A DNA stretch of 64,000 nucleotides, from assembly GCF_023555415.1 (NCBI RefSeq), contig NZ_JAKRYL010000009.1:112042-176041 (forward strand), given 5' to 3'. Under the pieces are notes generated by a model that worked only from the letters and a program-made list of their open reading frames with translations, made no database searches and was not told the origin of the DNA. The first letter of the stretch is position 1; each line of letters opens with the position of its first letter. Below are positions 8,901-18,451 of the stretch, one piece after another. The translations under genes and the position numbers were made by a program. Origin of the DNA: Halalkalibacter alkaliphilus. Lineage in GTDB: Bacteria > Bacillota > Bacilli > Bacillales > Bacillaceae_D.

Positions 8901-9953
8901 TTGAAAGCTCCAACGAAACCATGGACTTTGCTATATAGAATTTATCGGGAAGTGTTGCCGGATGCTCACTATTACTTACGTGAATGGAAGGAAAAAGCAA
9001 AGGCTATACCAAATGACGAGTTACGTGAACAAGCGCTTGCTAGCTTAAAAGATAAAGCATTTCACTGTGAAGGTGGAGCTGTATATGGACTGCTTGCAAG
9101 AGAACATCGCAATAAAATTATCCGCTTTATCGTGGCGTATCAAACGATAAGTGATTATTTAGATAATCTCTGTGACAGAAGTACGTCATTAGATGAAAAG
9201 GATTTCAGAGCACTTCATCAGTCGATGTATCATGCTTTGAGTCCAGGGGTGAAGCCGGAAAATTATTATCGTTATCGAGAAGACCAAGATGATCGAGGTT
9301 ACTTAGCTTCACTTGTGAAGACTTGTCAGGAAGTTCTTTTAGAGTTGCCTGGTTTTAAACATGCTAAGGTGCCTATGCTTCAATTGGCAGAATACTACTG
9401 TGATTTGCAAGTCTTTAAACATGTGGAGATCGATAAACGTGTTGGGTTATTGGAGGAGTGGTTTGAAAGGCATAAAGAAGAGCTTCCTCCTATGACGTGG
9501 TATGAGTTTTCGGCTTGTGCAGGGTCTACATTAGGTATTTTTTGCTTTGCTGCTTATGCGGCTAATGGCGAGATGACAAAGGAACAAGCAGTGCTGATCA
9601 AAAATGGATATTTCCCTTGGGTTCAAGGCCTGCATATTTTACTTGATTATTTTATCGATCAAGAAGAAGACCTTGAGGCAGAGGACCTGAATTTCATTTT
9701 CTATTATGAGTCGAAAGAAAAAATGGTTGAAAGGATACGTCATATTAGAGAAAAAGCAGAAGAAAGCATTCGAGGTCTTCCTGACTGGAAGTTTCATCGT
9801 CTTATTAATAAAGGGTTAATTGCCATTTATTTGGCTGATGAGAAAGTACAAGCTCATAAGGAAATTAAAAAAACAGCTAAACAATTTATTCGTTTTGGCG
9901 GTTTACCGACTGTATTCTTTTATTTGAATAGTTGGATGTACCGCCGGGCATAA
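8901..9953 (+). CDS. ytpB: Tetraprenyl-beta-curcumene synthase-like terpene cyclase (YtpB, DUF2600)
   Basis: In Bacillus YtpB converts the C35 heptaprenyl diphosphate into tetraprenyl-beta-curcumene, a precursor of sesquarterpenes. 350 residues; Asp-rich metal motifs DYLDNLCD (85-92) and LDYFIDQEED (about 248-257) fit this large-terpene synthase family, and length matches. TTG 8901 is used because AGGAGGT lies 8 bases before it. Monocistronic: terminators lie on both sides. Substrate is inferred from family membership. Confidence 0.9.
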   Translation: MKAPTKPWTLLYRIYREVLPDAHYYLREWKEKAKAIPNDELREQALASLKDKAFHCEGGAVYGLLAREHRNKIIRFIVAYQTISDYLDNLCDRSTSLDEKDFRALHQSMYHALSPGVKPENYYRYREDQDDRGYLASLVKTCQEVLLELPGFKHAKVPMLQLAEYYCDLQVFKHVEIDKRVGLLEEWFERHKEELPPMTWYEFSACAGSTLGIFCFAAYAANGEMTKEQAVLIKNGYFPWVQGLHILLDYFIDQEEDLEAEDLNFIFYYESKEKMVERIRHIREKAEESIRGLPDWKFHRLINKGLIAIYLADEKVQAHKEIKKTAKQFIRFGGLPTVFFYLNSWMYRRA

Positions 9954-9961
9954 ATCTTTTA

Positions 9962-9995
9962 AAAGCAGTCGAGAGAATTCTCGACTGCTTTTTTG
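9962..9995 (+). terminator. Terminator between ytpB and rarD (usable from both sides)
   Basis: AAAAGCAGTCGAG / CTCGACTGCTTTT with a 6-base loop and T-runs on both strands, between convergent genes. Confidence 0.9.
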
Positions 9996-9999
9996 AGTT

Positions 10000-10950
10000 T
10001 TATGAGGCTTTTGGTTCATGTTTCGTATTTGTTTTACATAGTTTGCTAGTCATCTTTTTAAAAGCAGTTGTTTTCGACGTTGTGAAGATGAACAGTCCAA
10101 CCCATATAAAGAGAAACGCAATTAGTTGAATTTGAGAAAACGGTTCCTTGTATAAAAAGATTCCGATAAAAAGCATAATCGTTGGTCCGATATATTGGAG
10201 AAACCCTATCAACGATAAGGAAATTCGTTTTGCTCCGATAGCAAATAATAAAAGAGGAATCGCAGTTACGGCACCAGCCCCCATTAATAGCCACGTTGTT
10301 TCTGTTTGCAATGAGCCAAAAGATGGGGAGTAAGCTGCTTGCTTAGATAACCATAATAAAAACAATAACGCAAACGGAGTCATTAACAATGTCTCGATCG
10401 TAAGACCAATCATGGCACCTGTATTTACCATCTTTTTAATGAGCCCATATAACCCAAATGATACGGCAAGAATAAGTGCCGCCCATGGGACAACTCCATA
10501 AAAAATGGTCATAACAGCTACTCCAATAAACGCTAACCCAATAGAAATACCTTGCCAGCGAGTAAACCGCTCCTTTAAAAATAGCATCGCTAAAAGAACG
10601 TTAATTAGTGGATTGATATAATAACCTAAACTAGCTTCAACGACACGATCGCTGTTAACTGCCCAAATAAAAACAAACCAGTTTAACGTAATAAAGCAAG
10701 ATGCTAAAATAATAGCAACAGCTGAACGAAAGTGGGTAAAGATATAAATGAATTCCCTCCAGCTTGAGCGAAGTTGTTTTCGAACGGTTAAAATAAGAAT
10801 CATAAAGACCAATGACCATACAATTCGATGAGCTAGCACCTCGCCAGGAGAAACAGGTTCAAGGAGCTTCCAATACAAGGGGAGAATACCCCAAATTAAG
10901 TAGGCGAAAGTTGCCGCCAATACACCTACTTGATGCTCTGATTGCTGCAT
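10000..10950 (-). CDS. rarD: RarD/EamA-family transporter
   Basis: 316-residue integral membrane protein with about ten hydrophobic helices in two EamA-type halves. The N terminus (GVLAATFAYLIWGILPLYWKLL) and the HRIVWSLVFM segment are characteristic of the RarD subgroup (drug/metabolite transporter superfamily; named for chloramphenicol sensitivity). Start ATG 10950 has an AGAGGAAG ribosome site. Divergent from the HAD gene. Substrate unknown. Confidence 0.92.
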   Translation of the reverse strand: MQQSEHQVGVLAATFAYLIWGILPLYWKLLEPVSPGEVLAHRIVWSLVFMILILTVRKQLRSSWREFIYIFTHFRSAVAIILASCFITLNWFVFIWAVNSDRVVEASLGYYINPLINVLLAMLFLKERFTRWQGISIGLAFIGVAVMTIFYGVVPWAALILAVSFGLYGLIKKMVNTGAMIGLTIETLLMTPFALLFLLWLSKQAAYSPSFGSLQTETTWLLMGAGAVTAIPLLLFAIGAKRISLSLIGFLQYIGPTIMLFIGIFLYKEPFSQIQLIAFLFIWVGLFIFTTSKTTAFKKMTSKLCKTNTKHEPKAS

Positions 10951-11049
10951 AGTTCAACTTCCTCTCTGATGATGTAGCTCTATTTTACACAAGTTAACAA
11001 TCAATGCCTATAACTTTTTTCGACTTACTAAATAATAAGGGGGATATTT

Positions 11050-11727
11050 GTGAAATCAATAAAAGCAGTTATTTTTGATATGGACGGAGTCATTTCAAAT
11101 ACCGTTCACTTACATTACCATGTTAATAAAAAAGTGGCTGATCGGCTTGGTATTTCTTTTAGTGAGGAATGGAATCAAAAGCTGCAAGGGTTAAGCCGGC
11201 GAGCGACAGTACAAGCGATCGTCGACAAGTCGGGTTTGGACTTATCAGATGACGAGTTTGAACAGTGTTGCGAAACAAAAAATAGTCATTACATAGAATT
11301 AATCAATCAATTAACCGATAAAGATGCCAAACCTGGTATACGCTCCTTTATCGAAGACTTAAGAGGAATAGGAATGACAATGGTCGTTGCTTCAGCAAGT
11401 CAAAATGCAAGCAGAGTGTTATCAAGACTTCAACTGCTTGATTATTTTGCTGGTGTGGTTGACGTCACAAAATTAACACGCGGCAAGCCTGATCCGGAAA
11501 TTTTTCTAAAAGCAGCGGAAATGGTTGATGTTTCACCAGCTGAATGTGTGGCTATAGAAGATGGAGATGCCGGCTTAACAGGTATTTTACAAACAGAAAT
11601 GTTTTCTGTAGGCGTCGGGAGTGAGCCATCTTTAATAAGAGCAGACCTTACGTTGTCCCAAACGGAAGAATTAACCGTTGAAGTACTAGAAAAAGCACTT
11701 AATAAGCAAGAGAAAACGCTTTTTTAG
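11050..11727 (+). CDS. HAD-superfamily hydrolase, beta-phosphoglucomutase-like
   Basis: 225 residues. HAD motif I FDMDGVIS (D10, D12), a helical cap, motif II SAS and motif III/IV GKPDPEIF and EDGDAG. The second Asp of motif I and the overall layout fit the phosphoglucomutase/phosphatase subgroup. GTG 11050 follows AAGGGGG. It lies 87 bp upstream of the sucrose hydrolase in the same direction, so a role in sugar-phosphate metabolism is likely but the substrate is inferred. Conserved glycine-rich pieces at the C terminus are somewhat degenerate. Confidence 0.85.
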   Translation: MKSIKAVIFDMDGVISNTVHLHYHVNKKVADRLGISFSEEWNQKLQGLSRRATVQAIVDKSGLDLSDDEFEQCCETKNSHYIELINQLTDKDAKPGIRSFIEDLRGIGMTMVVASASQNASRVLSRLQLLDYFAGVVDVTKLTRGKPDPEIFLKAAEMVDVSPAECVAIEDGDAGLTGILQTEMFSVGVGSEPSLIRADLTLSQTEELTVEVLEKALNKQEKTLF

Positions 11728-11814
11728 CTAGTTTAGTCGCTTTAGACCAGTTGCCAAAATGTAAGAAGCTACGATACGATGATTTCACAAAACTAGATAG
11801 AAGGAGCTAATACT

Positions 11815-13263
11815 ATGCCAGATCTAGATCAACAATTACGCAGTCAAGCATATGAGGAAGTAGAAAAGTATAAAAAGGTTGTACAAGCAGATCCGTATCG
11901 TTTAGCGTATCATGTAATGCCGCCGGTAGGATTGTTAAATGACCCAAATGGCTTTATCCAATTTAAAGGTGTGTACCATCTATTTTATCAATGGAATCCA
12001 TTTAAAACAGAACACGGTGCAAAGTTTTGGGGACATTACTCTTCAAAAGATCTAGTGAATTGGGAGCATCATGATATCGCCCTTGCTCCGAGTGATTGGT
12101 TTGATAAAAATGGTTGCTACTCAGGCAGTGCAATTGAGCATGACGGAACGATGTATTTGTTTTACACAGGGAACGTAAAAGATGAAAACAACAACCGGGA
12201 ATCGTATCAAGTCATGGTAGAGTCTAAAGATGGCCAACACTTTGAAAAAAAGGGTGTTGTGCTTCGTCTCCCAAAAGAGTATACTCCGCATTTTCGCGAT
12301 CCAAAAGTGTGGAAGCATGGAGAATACTTTTACATGGTTATTGGCGCGCAAAGTAAGGATGAAACAGGAAAAGCTGTTCTATTCCGTTCGAGTAATTTAG
12401 AGAACTGGGAGCATCTTGGTCCGATTGCAGGGGCACATGTTGGTATTTTTGAGGATTTTGGTTATATGTGGGAGTGCCCGGACTTGTTTGATCTTGATGG
12501 ACAAGATGTATTAGTCTTTTCCCCACAAGGATTAGAACCAAGTGGAATCTACTATCAAAATCTCTACCAAGCGGGATATGTTGTTGGGAAACTGGATTAT
12601 GATTCAGTTGAATACAAGCACGGGGAATTTATTGAGTTAGATCGTGGCTTTGAGTTTTACGCGCCACAAACAACGGTTGATGACAAAGGACGCCGTATTA
12701 TGATCGGCTGGCTTGGATTGCCTGAAGAACGTGAAGATGCCCATCCAACGATTGAGCATAAATGGATCCATGCCATGACCTTGCCAAGAGAGTTGAAACT
12801 AGTCGATGGAAAGGTTTATCAACTGCCAGTTGAAGAGCTAAAAGAGTTGCGTGGCGAAGGGGTAAAACATGAAGCTGTTGAGCTTGGTAATAAGGCTCAA
12901 GCATTTAAAGGTGTAGAAGGGGATGTGTTAGAAATCAACCTTGAGACACTAGAGACGATAACAAATGCAATGACGATTCATATTCGTAATCATGCAAATC
13001 TCGTATACAATCCAACTGATAAGCTATTCAAGCTAGACCGTATTAGCTATGTTGATGGGGAAACAGTGGAGGAGAGATTTTGCCACCTTCACCAATTAAA
13101 GAGCCTACGCATCTTCATTGATACATCTTCCATTGAAGTATTTATCAATGAAGGCGAAGAGGTGTTTACAGCTCGCATCTATCCAGATGTTGAGGAAAAA
13201 GGAATTTCGTTTGCGGCTGAAGGTACGGAAAAAGTGACGATAGAAGCTTGGGAATTACGGTAA
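11815..13263 (+). CDS. scrB: Sucrose-6-phosphate hydrolase (GH32)
   Basis: Hydrolyses sucrose-6-phosphate delivered by the PTS into glucose-6-phosphate and fructose. 482 residues with the GH32 nucleophile motif LLNDPNG (D43), FRDPKVW (about 160) and WECPDLF acid/base motif (about 222), followed by a C-terminal beta-sandwich. No signal peptide, as expected for the intracellular enzyme. An AGAAGGAG ribosome site precedes ATG 11815. It is followed by its own terminator, so it is not controlled by the antiterminator RNA that precedes the PTS gene. Confidence 0.94.
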   Translation: MPDLDQQLRSQAYEEVEKYKKVVQADPYRLAYHVMPPVGLLNDPNGFIQFKGVYHLFYQWNPFKTEHGAKFWGHYSSKDLVNWEHHDIALAPSDWFDKNGCYSGSAIEHDGTMYLFYTGNVKDENNNRESYQVMVESKDGQHFEKKGVVLRLPKEYTPHFRDPKVWKHGEYFYMVIGAQSKDETGKAVLFRSSNLENWEHLGPIAGAHVGIFEDFGYMWECPDLFDLDGQDVLVFSPQGLEPSGIYYQNLYQAGYVVGKLDYDSVEYKHGEFIELDRGFEFYAPQTTVDDKGRRIMIGWLGLPEEREDAHPTIEHKWIHAMTLPRELKLVDGKVYQLPVEELKELRGEGVKHEAVELGNKAQAFKGVEGDVLEINLETLETITNAMTIHIRNHANLVYNPTDKLFKLDRISYVDGETVEERFCHLHQLKSLRIFIDTSSIEVFINEGEEVFTARIYPDVEEKGISFAAEGTEKVTIEAWELR

Positions 13264-13268
13264 TATAG

Positions 13269-13304
13269 AGAGACTTGCTTACGGTTGTAAGCAAGTCTCT
13301 TTTT
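13269..13304 (+). terminator. Terminator after scrB
   Basis: 14-bp stem AGAGACTTGCTTAC / GTAAGCAAGTCTCT, loop GGTT, then TTTTT. Confidence 0.93.
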
Positions 13305-13429
13305 CGAAGTTTATTGGTATTAAATGCCAAGTAAAGGTGATTCCCTGTTATAATGATGTTACAAATTTGATAAAGAAGGGCCTCTTCACAAATTAAAAAT
13401 TTCCCAATTAAAAAAGTAAGCAAAGGTTA

Positions 13430-13458
13430 TTGACGAATTCGGTCGATAGTTGTAAACT
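13430..13458 (+). promoter_or_regulatory. Sigma-A promoter of the sucrose PTS gene
   Basis: TTGACG (13430-13435), 17-bp spacer, TAAACT (13453-13458); a transcript from about 13465 would carry the antiterminator RNA immediately downstream. Confidence 0.75.
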
Positions 13459-13482
13459 GAAAGCGGAATCAATTAAATATGT

Positions 13483-13582
13483 GGGATTGTTACTGATCAA
13501 GCAGGCAAGACCTAAAATGGACAAACGGGATACGTGTATCTTTTGGATACGTATACGTTTAGGCCATTTTAGGTCTTTTTTT
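13483..13582 (+). promoter_or_regulatory. SacT/SacY/LicT-type ribonucleic antiterminator with overlapping terminator
   Basis: The segment GGGATTGTTACTGATCAAG at 13483 followed by GCAGGCAAGACCTAAAAT is nearly the known B. subtilis sacPA/sacB antiterminator target. Its 3' end (AAGACCTAAAATGG, from 13507) is also the 5' strand of a terminator whose other strand is CCATTTTAGGTCTT (13564-13577) followed by T7. Bound by a BglG-family protein in the presence of sucrose, the RNA would block termination and allow expression of the PTS gene. The antiterminator protein gene is not in the window. Confidence 0.93.
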
Positions 13583-13659
13583 ATTGTTATATATGGATGA
13601 GAGCGAGTAACCATTTCACATTTGATTAAAATAAAAATATCTAGGAATGGGGGCAATAC

Positions 13660-15063
13660 ATGATGGATACGAAAAAAGTAGCTAGTGAACTAGTTGAACT
13701 TTTAGGTGGAAAAGACAATGTAATTAGTGCTACACACTGTGCCACTCGCTTACGTATCGTTTTAAACGATGATGATAAACCAAATAAGCAAGCAATTGAA
13801 GAACTTGATGGAGTAAAAGGGGTTTTTAGTGCTTCTGGACAGTTTCAAGTTATTTTCGGAACAGGTCTTGTTAATAAAGTGTATGGTGAGTTTGCAAGCA
13901 TTACAGGCGTTGGCGCAAAGGATACTGATGGGGGAGAAAAACAAGTTGATCACAGTGATGCGGCTAAAAAGAAAATGAATCCGCTGGCTCGAATCGCTCG
14001 TACGCTTTCAAATATCTTCGTGCCAATTATCCCGGCAATTGTTGCAAGTGGTTTGTTAATGGGACTGCTTGGAATGATGACAGCATTTGAATGGGTTGCA
14101 CCTGACAGCCCTTGGATCTTATTTTTAGATATGTTCTCAAGTGCTGCGTTTATTATTTTACCGATCTTAATTGGATTTAGTGCAGCGAAAGAATTTGGAG
14201 CTAACCCATATCTTGGAGCTGTTCTTGGTGGAATTATGACGCATCCAGCATTACTGAACCCTTGGATGCTTGCAGATGCAGTACCAGAGTCAATTGTCTT
14301 CTTTGGAATGAATGTTGAGTTACTTGGTTATCAAGGAACGGTTATTCCGATCCTGCTTGTTGTCTATATAATGAGTAAGATTGAAAAAGGACTACGCAAG
14401 GTTGTTCCTAATGCAATTGACTTGCTAGTTGTTCCGTTTATAACAGTAATTTTAACAGGATTTATTGCGATGCTATTTATCGGCCCGCTTGGTACGTGGC
14501 TTGGAAATGGACTAACTTGGAGCCTTGATTTTATTTATAATACAGCTGGAATCTTTGCTGGGCTAATCTTTGGTGGACTTTACTCAACAATTGTTATTAC
14601 TGGAGTTCATCACAGCTTCCATGCAATTGAAGCAGCACTTATTGCTGACTTAGGTGTTAACTTCTTACTACCAATTTGGGCAATGGCTAACGTTGCACAA
14701 GGTGGTGCAGGTCTTGCAGTATTTTTCTTAACGAAAAATAAGAAAGTAAAGGAAATTGCCCTTCCTGCATCGTTCTCGGCATTCCTTGGAATTACAGAGC
14801 CTGTCATTTTCGGTGTAAACTTACGCTTCATGCGTCCGTTCATTGGAGCAGCGATTGGTGGTGCATTAGGTGGAGCGTACGTCGTCTTCATGAACGTTTT
14901 TGCCAATGCATATGGATTAACAGGAATCCCGATGATTGCCATTGCTGCACCATTTGGAACTGCCAACATTATCAATTACTTAATTGGAATGTTAATTGCA
15001 GTGACGGGGGCATTTGCTGCAACTTGGATCCTTGGCTTAAAAGAAGATACTACGAAAAAGTAA
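13660..15063 (+). CDS. sacP: PTS sucrose transporter subunit IIBC
   Basis: Phosphotransferase permease that imports sucrose as sucrose-6-phosphate. 467 residues: EIIB domain at the N terminus with phosphorylated Cys in ATHCATRLR (C27), a Lys/Asp-rich linker near residue 100, and an EIIC domain with about ten helices including the conserved ITEPVIFGVNLR loop. No EIIA domain, as usual for the sucrose class, which borrows EIIA-Glc. Two adjacent ATG codons (13660, 13663) follow GGGGGC; either could initiate. Expression should depend on antitermination at 13483-13582. Substrate follows from the RNA target and the neighbouring GH32 gene. Confidence 0.92.
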   Translation: MMDTKKVASELVELLGGKDNVISATHCATRLRIVLNDDDKPNKQAIEELDGVKGVFSASGQFQVIFGTGLVNKVYGEFASITGVGAKDTDGGEKQVDHSDAAKKKMNPLARIARTLSNIFVPIIPAIVASGLLMGLLGMMTAFEWVAPDSPWILFLDMFSSAAFIILPILIGFSAAKEFGANPYLGAVLGGIMTHPALLNPWMLADAVPESIVFFGMNVELLGYQGTVIPILLVVYIMSKIEKGLRKVVPNAIDLLVVPFITVILTGFIAMLFIGPLGTWLGNGLTWSLDFIYNTAGIFAGLIFGGLYSTIVITGVHHSFHAIEAALIADLGVNFLLPIWAMANVAQGGAGLAVFFLTKNKKVKEIALPASFSAFLGITEPVIFGVNLRFMRPFIGAAIGGALGGAYVVFMNVFANAYGLTGIPMIAIAAPFGTANIINYLIGMLIAVTGAFAATWILGLKEDTTKK

Positions 15064-15069
15064 TAGAAG

Positions 15070-15105
15070 AACTCGTTTCCGCTTTTTGCGGGGGCGAGTT
15101 TTTTT
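15070..15105 (+). terminator. Terminator after sacP
   Basis: AACTCG ... CCGC / GCGG ... CGAGTT stem followed by T7. Confidence 0.85.
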
Positions 15106-15240
15106 GTTGGGGAAAATCTTGTTTGGACAAAAAGTGGCGAAGTTTCGACAGTAAATGGACGATCTTGGACAGGATGCAGCTAACGGCCGATTAAAATACG
15201 ATCTATGCTAAACTAATGAAGTAGTAAAGGAGTGACGTAC

Positions 15241-15909
15241 ATGAGGAAACTAACTGCTGATTGGAAAGATGTCATTGGCGATGAATTTGATAAACCATAC
15301 TTTAAGGAGCTTGCGGAGTTTTTGATGGCAGAATATGAAAATCATACGGTCTATCCACCGAAAGAAGAAATCTTCCAAGCATTAGAGTGCACACCTTTTT
15401 CAAAAACAAAAGTTGTCATCTTAGGACAAGACCCTTATCATGGACCCAATCAAGCACATGGTCTTAGTTTTTCTGTTCAGCCTACAGAAAAAATTCCGCC
15501 TTCATTAAAAAATATATACAAGGAGCTGCACACCGATCTTGGCTGTGAGATTCCATTAGACGGTTCACTTATTACATGGGCGAGGCAAGGAGTACTCTTA
15601 TTAAATACTGTACTCACTGTGCGTAAAAAACAGGCGGCTTCTCATAAAGGACGAGGGTGGGAAACCTTTACCGATGCGGTGATAAAAGCGTTAAATGAGC
15701 GAGAGCAGCCTGTCATTTTTGTATTGTGGGGCAAACACGCTCAATCGAAAAAAGCGATGATTACAAATGAGATCCATACAATTATTGAAGCGGCACATCC
15801 AAGTCCTTTTTCTGCCCATCGAGGGTTCTTCGGGAGCAAACCATTTTCACAAATCAATCAAAAATTAAAAAGTAATGGACAAGACCCAATTGAGTGGAGT
15901 ATGAAGTAA
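15241..15909 (+). CDS. ung: Uracil-DNA glycosylase
   Basis: Removes uracil from DNA in base excision repair. 222 residues; water-activating motif LGQDPYHG (D64) and the His-loop [13 protein letters not shown] (about 182-194) are intact. ATG 15241 lies 8 bases after AAAGGAG; an upstream in-frame GTG (15232) overlaps that site and was rejected. In B. subtilis ung (ywdG) neighbours ywdI; here the amtB operon is inserted between them. Confidence 0.95.
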   Translation: MRKLTADWKDVIGDEFDKPYFKELAEFLMAEYENHTVYPPKEEIFQALECTPFSKTKVVILGQDPYHGPNQAHGLSFSVQPTEKIPPSLKNIYKELHTDLGCEIPLDGSLITWARQGVLLLNTVLTVRKKQAASHKGRGWETFTDAVIKALNEREQPVIFVLWGKHAQSKKAMITNEIHTIIEAAHPSPFSAHRGFFGSKPFSQINQKLKSNGQDPIEWSMK

Positions 15910-15948
15910 TTGTTAAATTTTACAAGTGAACTAGATAAAAATGCATTT

Positions 15949-15973
15949 CCTACACAAAAAAGTGTAGGTTTTT
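15949..15973 (+). terminator. Terminator after ung
   Basis: CCTACAC / GTGTAGG stem with A6 loop followed by T5. Confidence 0.85.
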
Positions 15974-16054
15974 CTGTGTGATTCCATTTTCATTGAAACA
16001 TAAGTGAGGGTACGGTAGTAAGCCTTTACATAAAAACAGCTTGATTTAAAAGTG

Positions 16055-16071
16055 TGTCAGAATATCTGACA
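16055..16071. promoter_or_regulatory. GlnR/TnrA box of the amtB operon
   Basis: TGTCAGAATATCTGACA, perfect match to TGTNA-N7-TNACA and nearly a full palindrome. Its centre (16063) is about 49 bp upstream of the start point predicted from the -10 element at 16100, the position from which TnrA activates in B. subtilis. Confidence 0.88.
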
Positions 16072-16099
16072 ATAGAGTAGATTCAGAATATTTCGTACG

Positions 16100-16105
16100 T
16101 ATAAT
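16100..16105 (+). promoter_or_regulatory. -10 element of the amtB operon promoter
   Basis: Consensus TATAAT without a recognisable -35, as expected for an activator-dependent promoter beneath the TnrA-type box at 16055-16071. Confidence 0.7.
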
Positions 16106-16173
16106 TAGAACTAACAACAGATGTTAGCTTCTCTGACGCTAACGTGTACACATTTTAAAGGGGGCAGAAAGAA

Positions 16174-17439
16174 ATGACTGAATTAGCACTTATGGATAAT
16201 TTATGGGTAATGATTTGTGCAGTCTTAGTTCTTTTCATGCAAGGTGGATTTATTCTTTTAGAAGCAGGTTCAACGCGAATGAAAAACGCGGGCCATATTG
16301 CCGGAAAAACAATCTTCACAGTCGGGATTGCTTCATTAGTATACTGGGCTGTAGGTTGGGGATTTGCTTACGGTGAAGGAAATGCCTTTATCGGAATGTC
16401 AGATTTCTTCTTTGGAGACTTTTCAACAGCTGAGGAAGGGTTAGTTGGATCAGTTGATTTCTTCTTCCAAGTAATGTTCGCAGCAATCGCATTAACAATC
16501 GCTTTTGGTGGATTTGCAGAACGTGCTAAATTATCAGCATACATCGTTTTCGCAGTACTATTCTCAGCATTTGTATATCCAATCGTTGCACACTGGATTT
16601 GGGGTGACGGATGGTTAGCTGACTTAGGAAAGCAAGATTTCGCAGGTTCTACAGTAGTTCACTTAACAGGTGCCATGGCAGCACTTGCAGCTACAATTCT
16701 TTTAAAACCACGTCTTGGTAAATATAACAAAGACGGCTCAGCAAATGAATTAGCTGGTCACAACCAAGTTTACACAGCTCTAGGGGTTCTAATTCTTTGG
16801 GTAGGTTGGTTCGGATTTAACGCAGGTAGTACATTAGAAGTAGCAGATGCATTCTTTGGTTATGTAGCACTTAACACACAATTAGCAGCAGCAGCTGGTG
16901 CAGTAGCAGCACTATTCATTGCATGGGCAATGACAGGAAAATCCGATGTGCCAACTATGTTAAACGGTGCATTAGCAGGTTTAGTAGCAATCACAGCATC
17001 TTGTGCATTCGTTGCTCCTTGGGCAGCAGTTGTTATCGGTATCGTTGGTGGTTTAATCGTATTCTTCTCAATGAAATTCTTTGATAAAGCACGTATTGAT
17101 GATCCAATCTTTGCATTATCTGTTCACGGTGTAGCTGGTGTTTGGGGAACTGTTTCAACTGGTTTCTTCGCAACTCCTGAGCTTGCAGCAATGAACGGTG
17201 GAACAGCTGGTTTATTCTACGGTGGTGGACTTAGTCAGCTTGGAGTTCAAGTATTAAGTGTTGTAGCGTGTGGTGCGTTCGCATTTATCGCTTCTTACGT
17301 TTTATTATTAGTTACAAAAGCTGTATGTGGCGGCCTTCGTGTATCTGAGGAAGAGGAAATTGTCGGTCTTGACCTTAGTGAGCACGGTAGCTACGGTTAT
17401 CCTGAGAGCATGCCTGGAAGCGAAAAGACAGGAGCTTAA
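16174..17439 (+). CDS. amtB: Ammonium transporter AmtB/NrgA
   Basis: Membrane ammonia/ammonium channel. 421 residues, eleven helices; family landmarks include the N-terminal helix MQGGFILLEAGSTRMKN, VHLTGAMAALAA, the twin-His region around GFNAGSTL and DDPIFALSVHGVAGVWGT. An AAGGGGG ribosome site precedes ATG 16174. Expression under nitrogen limitation is indicated by the GlnR/TnrA box. No glnK (PII) gene follows, unlike B. subtilis nrgAB; instead the next start lies 3 bases after the stop. Confidence 0.96.
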   Translation: MTELALMDNLWVMICAVLVLFMQGGFILLEAGSTRMKNAGHIAGKTIFTVGIASLVYWAVGWGFAYGEGNAFIGMSDFFFGDFSTAEEGLVGSVDFFFQVMFAAIALTIAFGGFAERAKLSAYIVFAVLFSAFVYPIVAHWIWGDGWLADLGKQDFAGSTVVHLTGAMAALAATILLKPRLGKYNKDGSANELAGHNQVYTALGVLILWVGWFGFNAGSTLEVADAFFGYVALNTQLAAAAGAVAALFIAWAMTGKSDVPTMLNGALAGLVAITASCAFVAPWAAVVIGIVGGLIVFFSMKFFDKARIDDPIFALSVHGVAGVWGTVSTGFFATPELAAMNGGTAGLFYGGGLSQLGVQVLSVVACGAFAFIASYVLLLVTKAVCGGLRVSEEEEIVGLDLSEHGSYGYPESMPGSEKTGA

Positions 17440-17442
17440 TGG

Positions 17443-18444
17443 ATGGCAGGGGCAAAGAGTTATCCTACCTTTAATGATAAAGAATGGGACGCGGAACTTC
17501 GCCTTTTATTCGAAGAACGCACAAATACCATTCATAAACAGGAGCATACCTCGGCCTCTCTTCAAGAAAGTCATGAACAGATCATAAAAAAAGCGGTGTG
17601 TCTCGCTCTTAAAAAGACAGAAAGTGAGTGGGGCAAACCGCCCGCTCACTTTGCTTTCTTTTTAATGGGAAGCGGAGGCAGGCTTGAACAGTCATTTTGG
17701 AGTGATCAGGATCATGGACTTATATATGAAAGCAGCAATGAAGAGGATGCATCGTACTTCCTCCATCTAGGAAGAGACATTGTTTACGCTCTTGAAAAAG
17801 CAGGGTACGAACGCTGTGACGGAAATGTGATGGCATCAAGCCCCAAATGGTGTTGTTCCTATGAAACGTGGGAGGAGCAGCTTAAATATTGGTTGAGAGA
17901 AGATAGGTGGGAAACACTCAGATATACACTGACGTTTGTTGATGCTAGGTCTATTTATGGAAAACATGAACTAGTCAAGCGGTTAAAGCAAGCAACTTTT
18001 CAATTCATTAAAACACAACCTAGAATGATAAAAAGATTAACCGATAATACAGGAAGACTAAAAAAGGGGATTGGACTATTTAATCAACTGCTTGTTGAAA
18101 CAAAAGGTGTTCATAAAGGAAAGTTTGATTTTAAACAGATTGTTCTATTTCCCTATGTAAATGGTTTACGCTTACTAGCTATTGAGCAGCAAATTTTGTC
18201 AAGTTCGACGGTAGATAGGTTTCAACAATTACCGAGTGAGCATGACAATGTTAAAAAGATGAAGGAATCTTTCGAAAGACTATTAGAACAACGTGTGAAA
18301 TGGCAAAAAGGTATTGAACAATACGAGCATATTCATCATCTTACAATAGAAAATTTAAGCAAGGATGAGCAGAGGCAATTAAAAAATTGGGTAAGAGAAG
18401 GACATAGGCTGTATCAGACTATAGAAAGGCTGCTAAAAGGGTGA
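17443..18444 (+). CDS. DUF294 putative nucleotidyltransferase-like protein
   Basis: 333 residues. The stretch FLMGSGGRLEQSFWSDQDHG (75-92) carries the G-S ... D-x-D pattern (G76, S77, D88, D90) of DUF294 nucleotidyltransferase-fold proteins related to GlnD, and the rest fits the associated helical DUF294_C domain. No CBS or cyclic-nucleotide domain is fused, unlike many relatives. Start ATG is 3 bases after amtB, with its ribosome site GGAG inside amtB, so translation is probably coupled. Biochemical role unknown; a link to nitrogen status is inferred from operon position. Confidence 0.82.
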   Translation: MAGAKSYPTFNDKEWDAELRLLFEERTNTIHKQEHTSASLQESHEQIIKKAVCLALKKTESEWGKPPAHFAFFLMGSGGRLEQSFWSDQDHGLIYESSNEEDASYFLHLGRDIVYALEKAGYERCDGNVMASSPKWCCSYETWEEQLKYWLREDRWETLRYTLTFVDARSIYGKHELVKRLKQATFQFIKTQPRMIKRLTDNTGRLKKGIGLFNQLLVETKGVHKGKFDFKQIVLFPYVNGLRLLAIEQQILSSSTVDRFQQLPSEHDNVKKMKESFERLLEQRVKWQKGIEQYEHIHHLTIENLSKDEQRQLKNWVREGHRLYQTIERLLKG

Positions 18445-18451
18445 ATAAACG

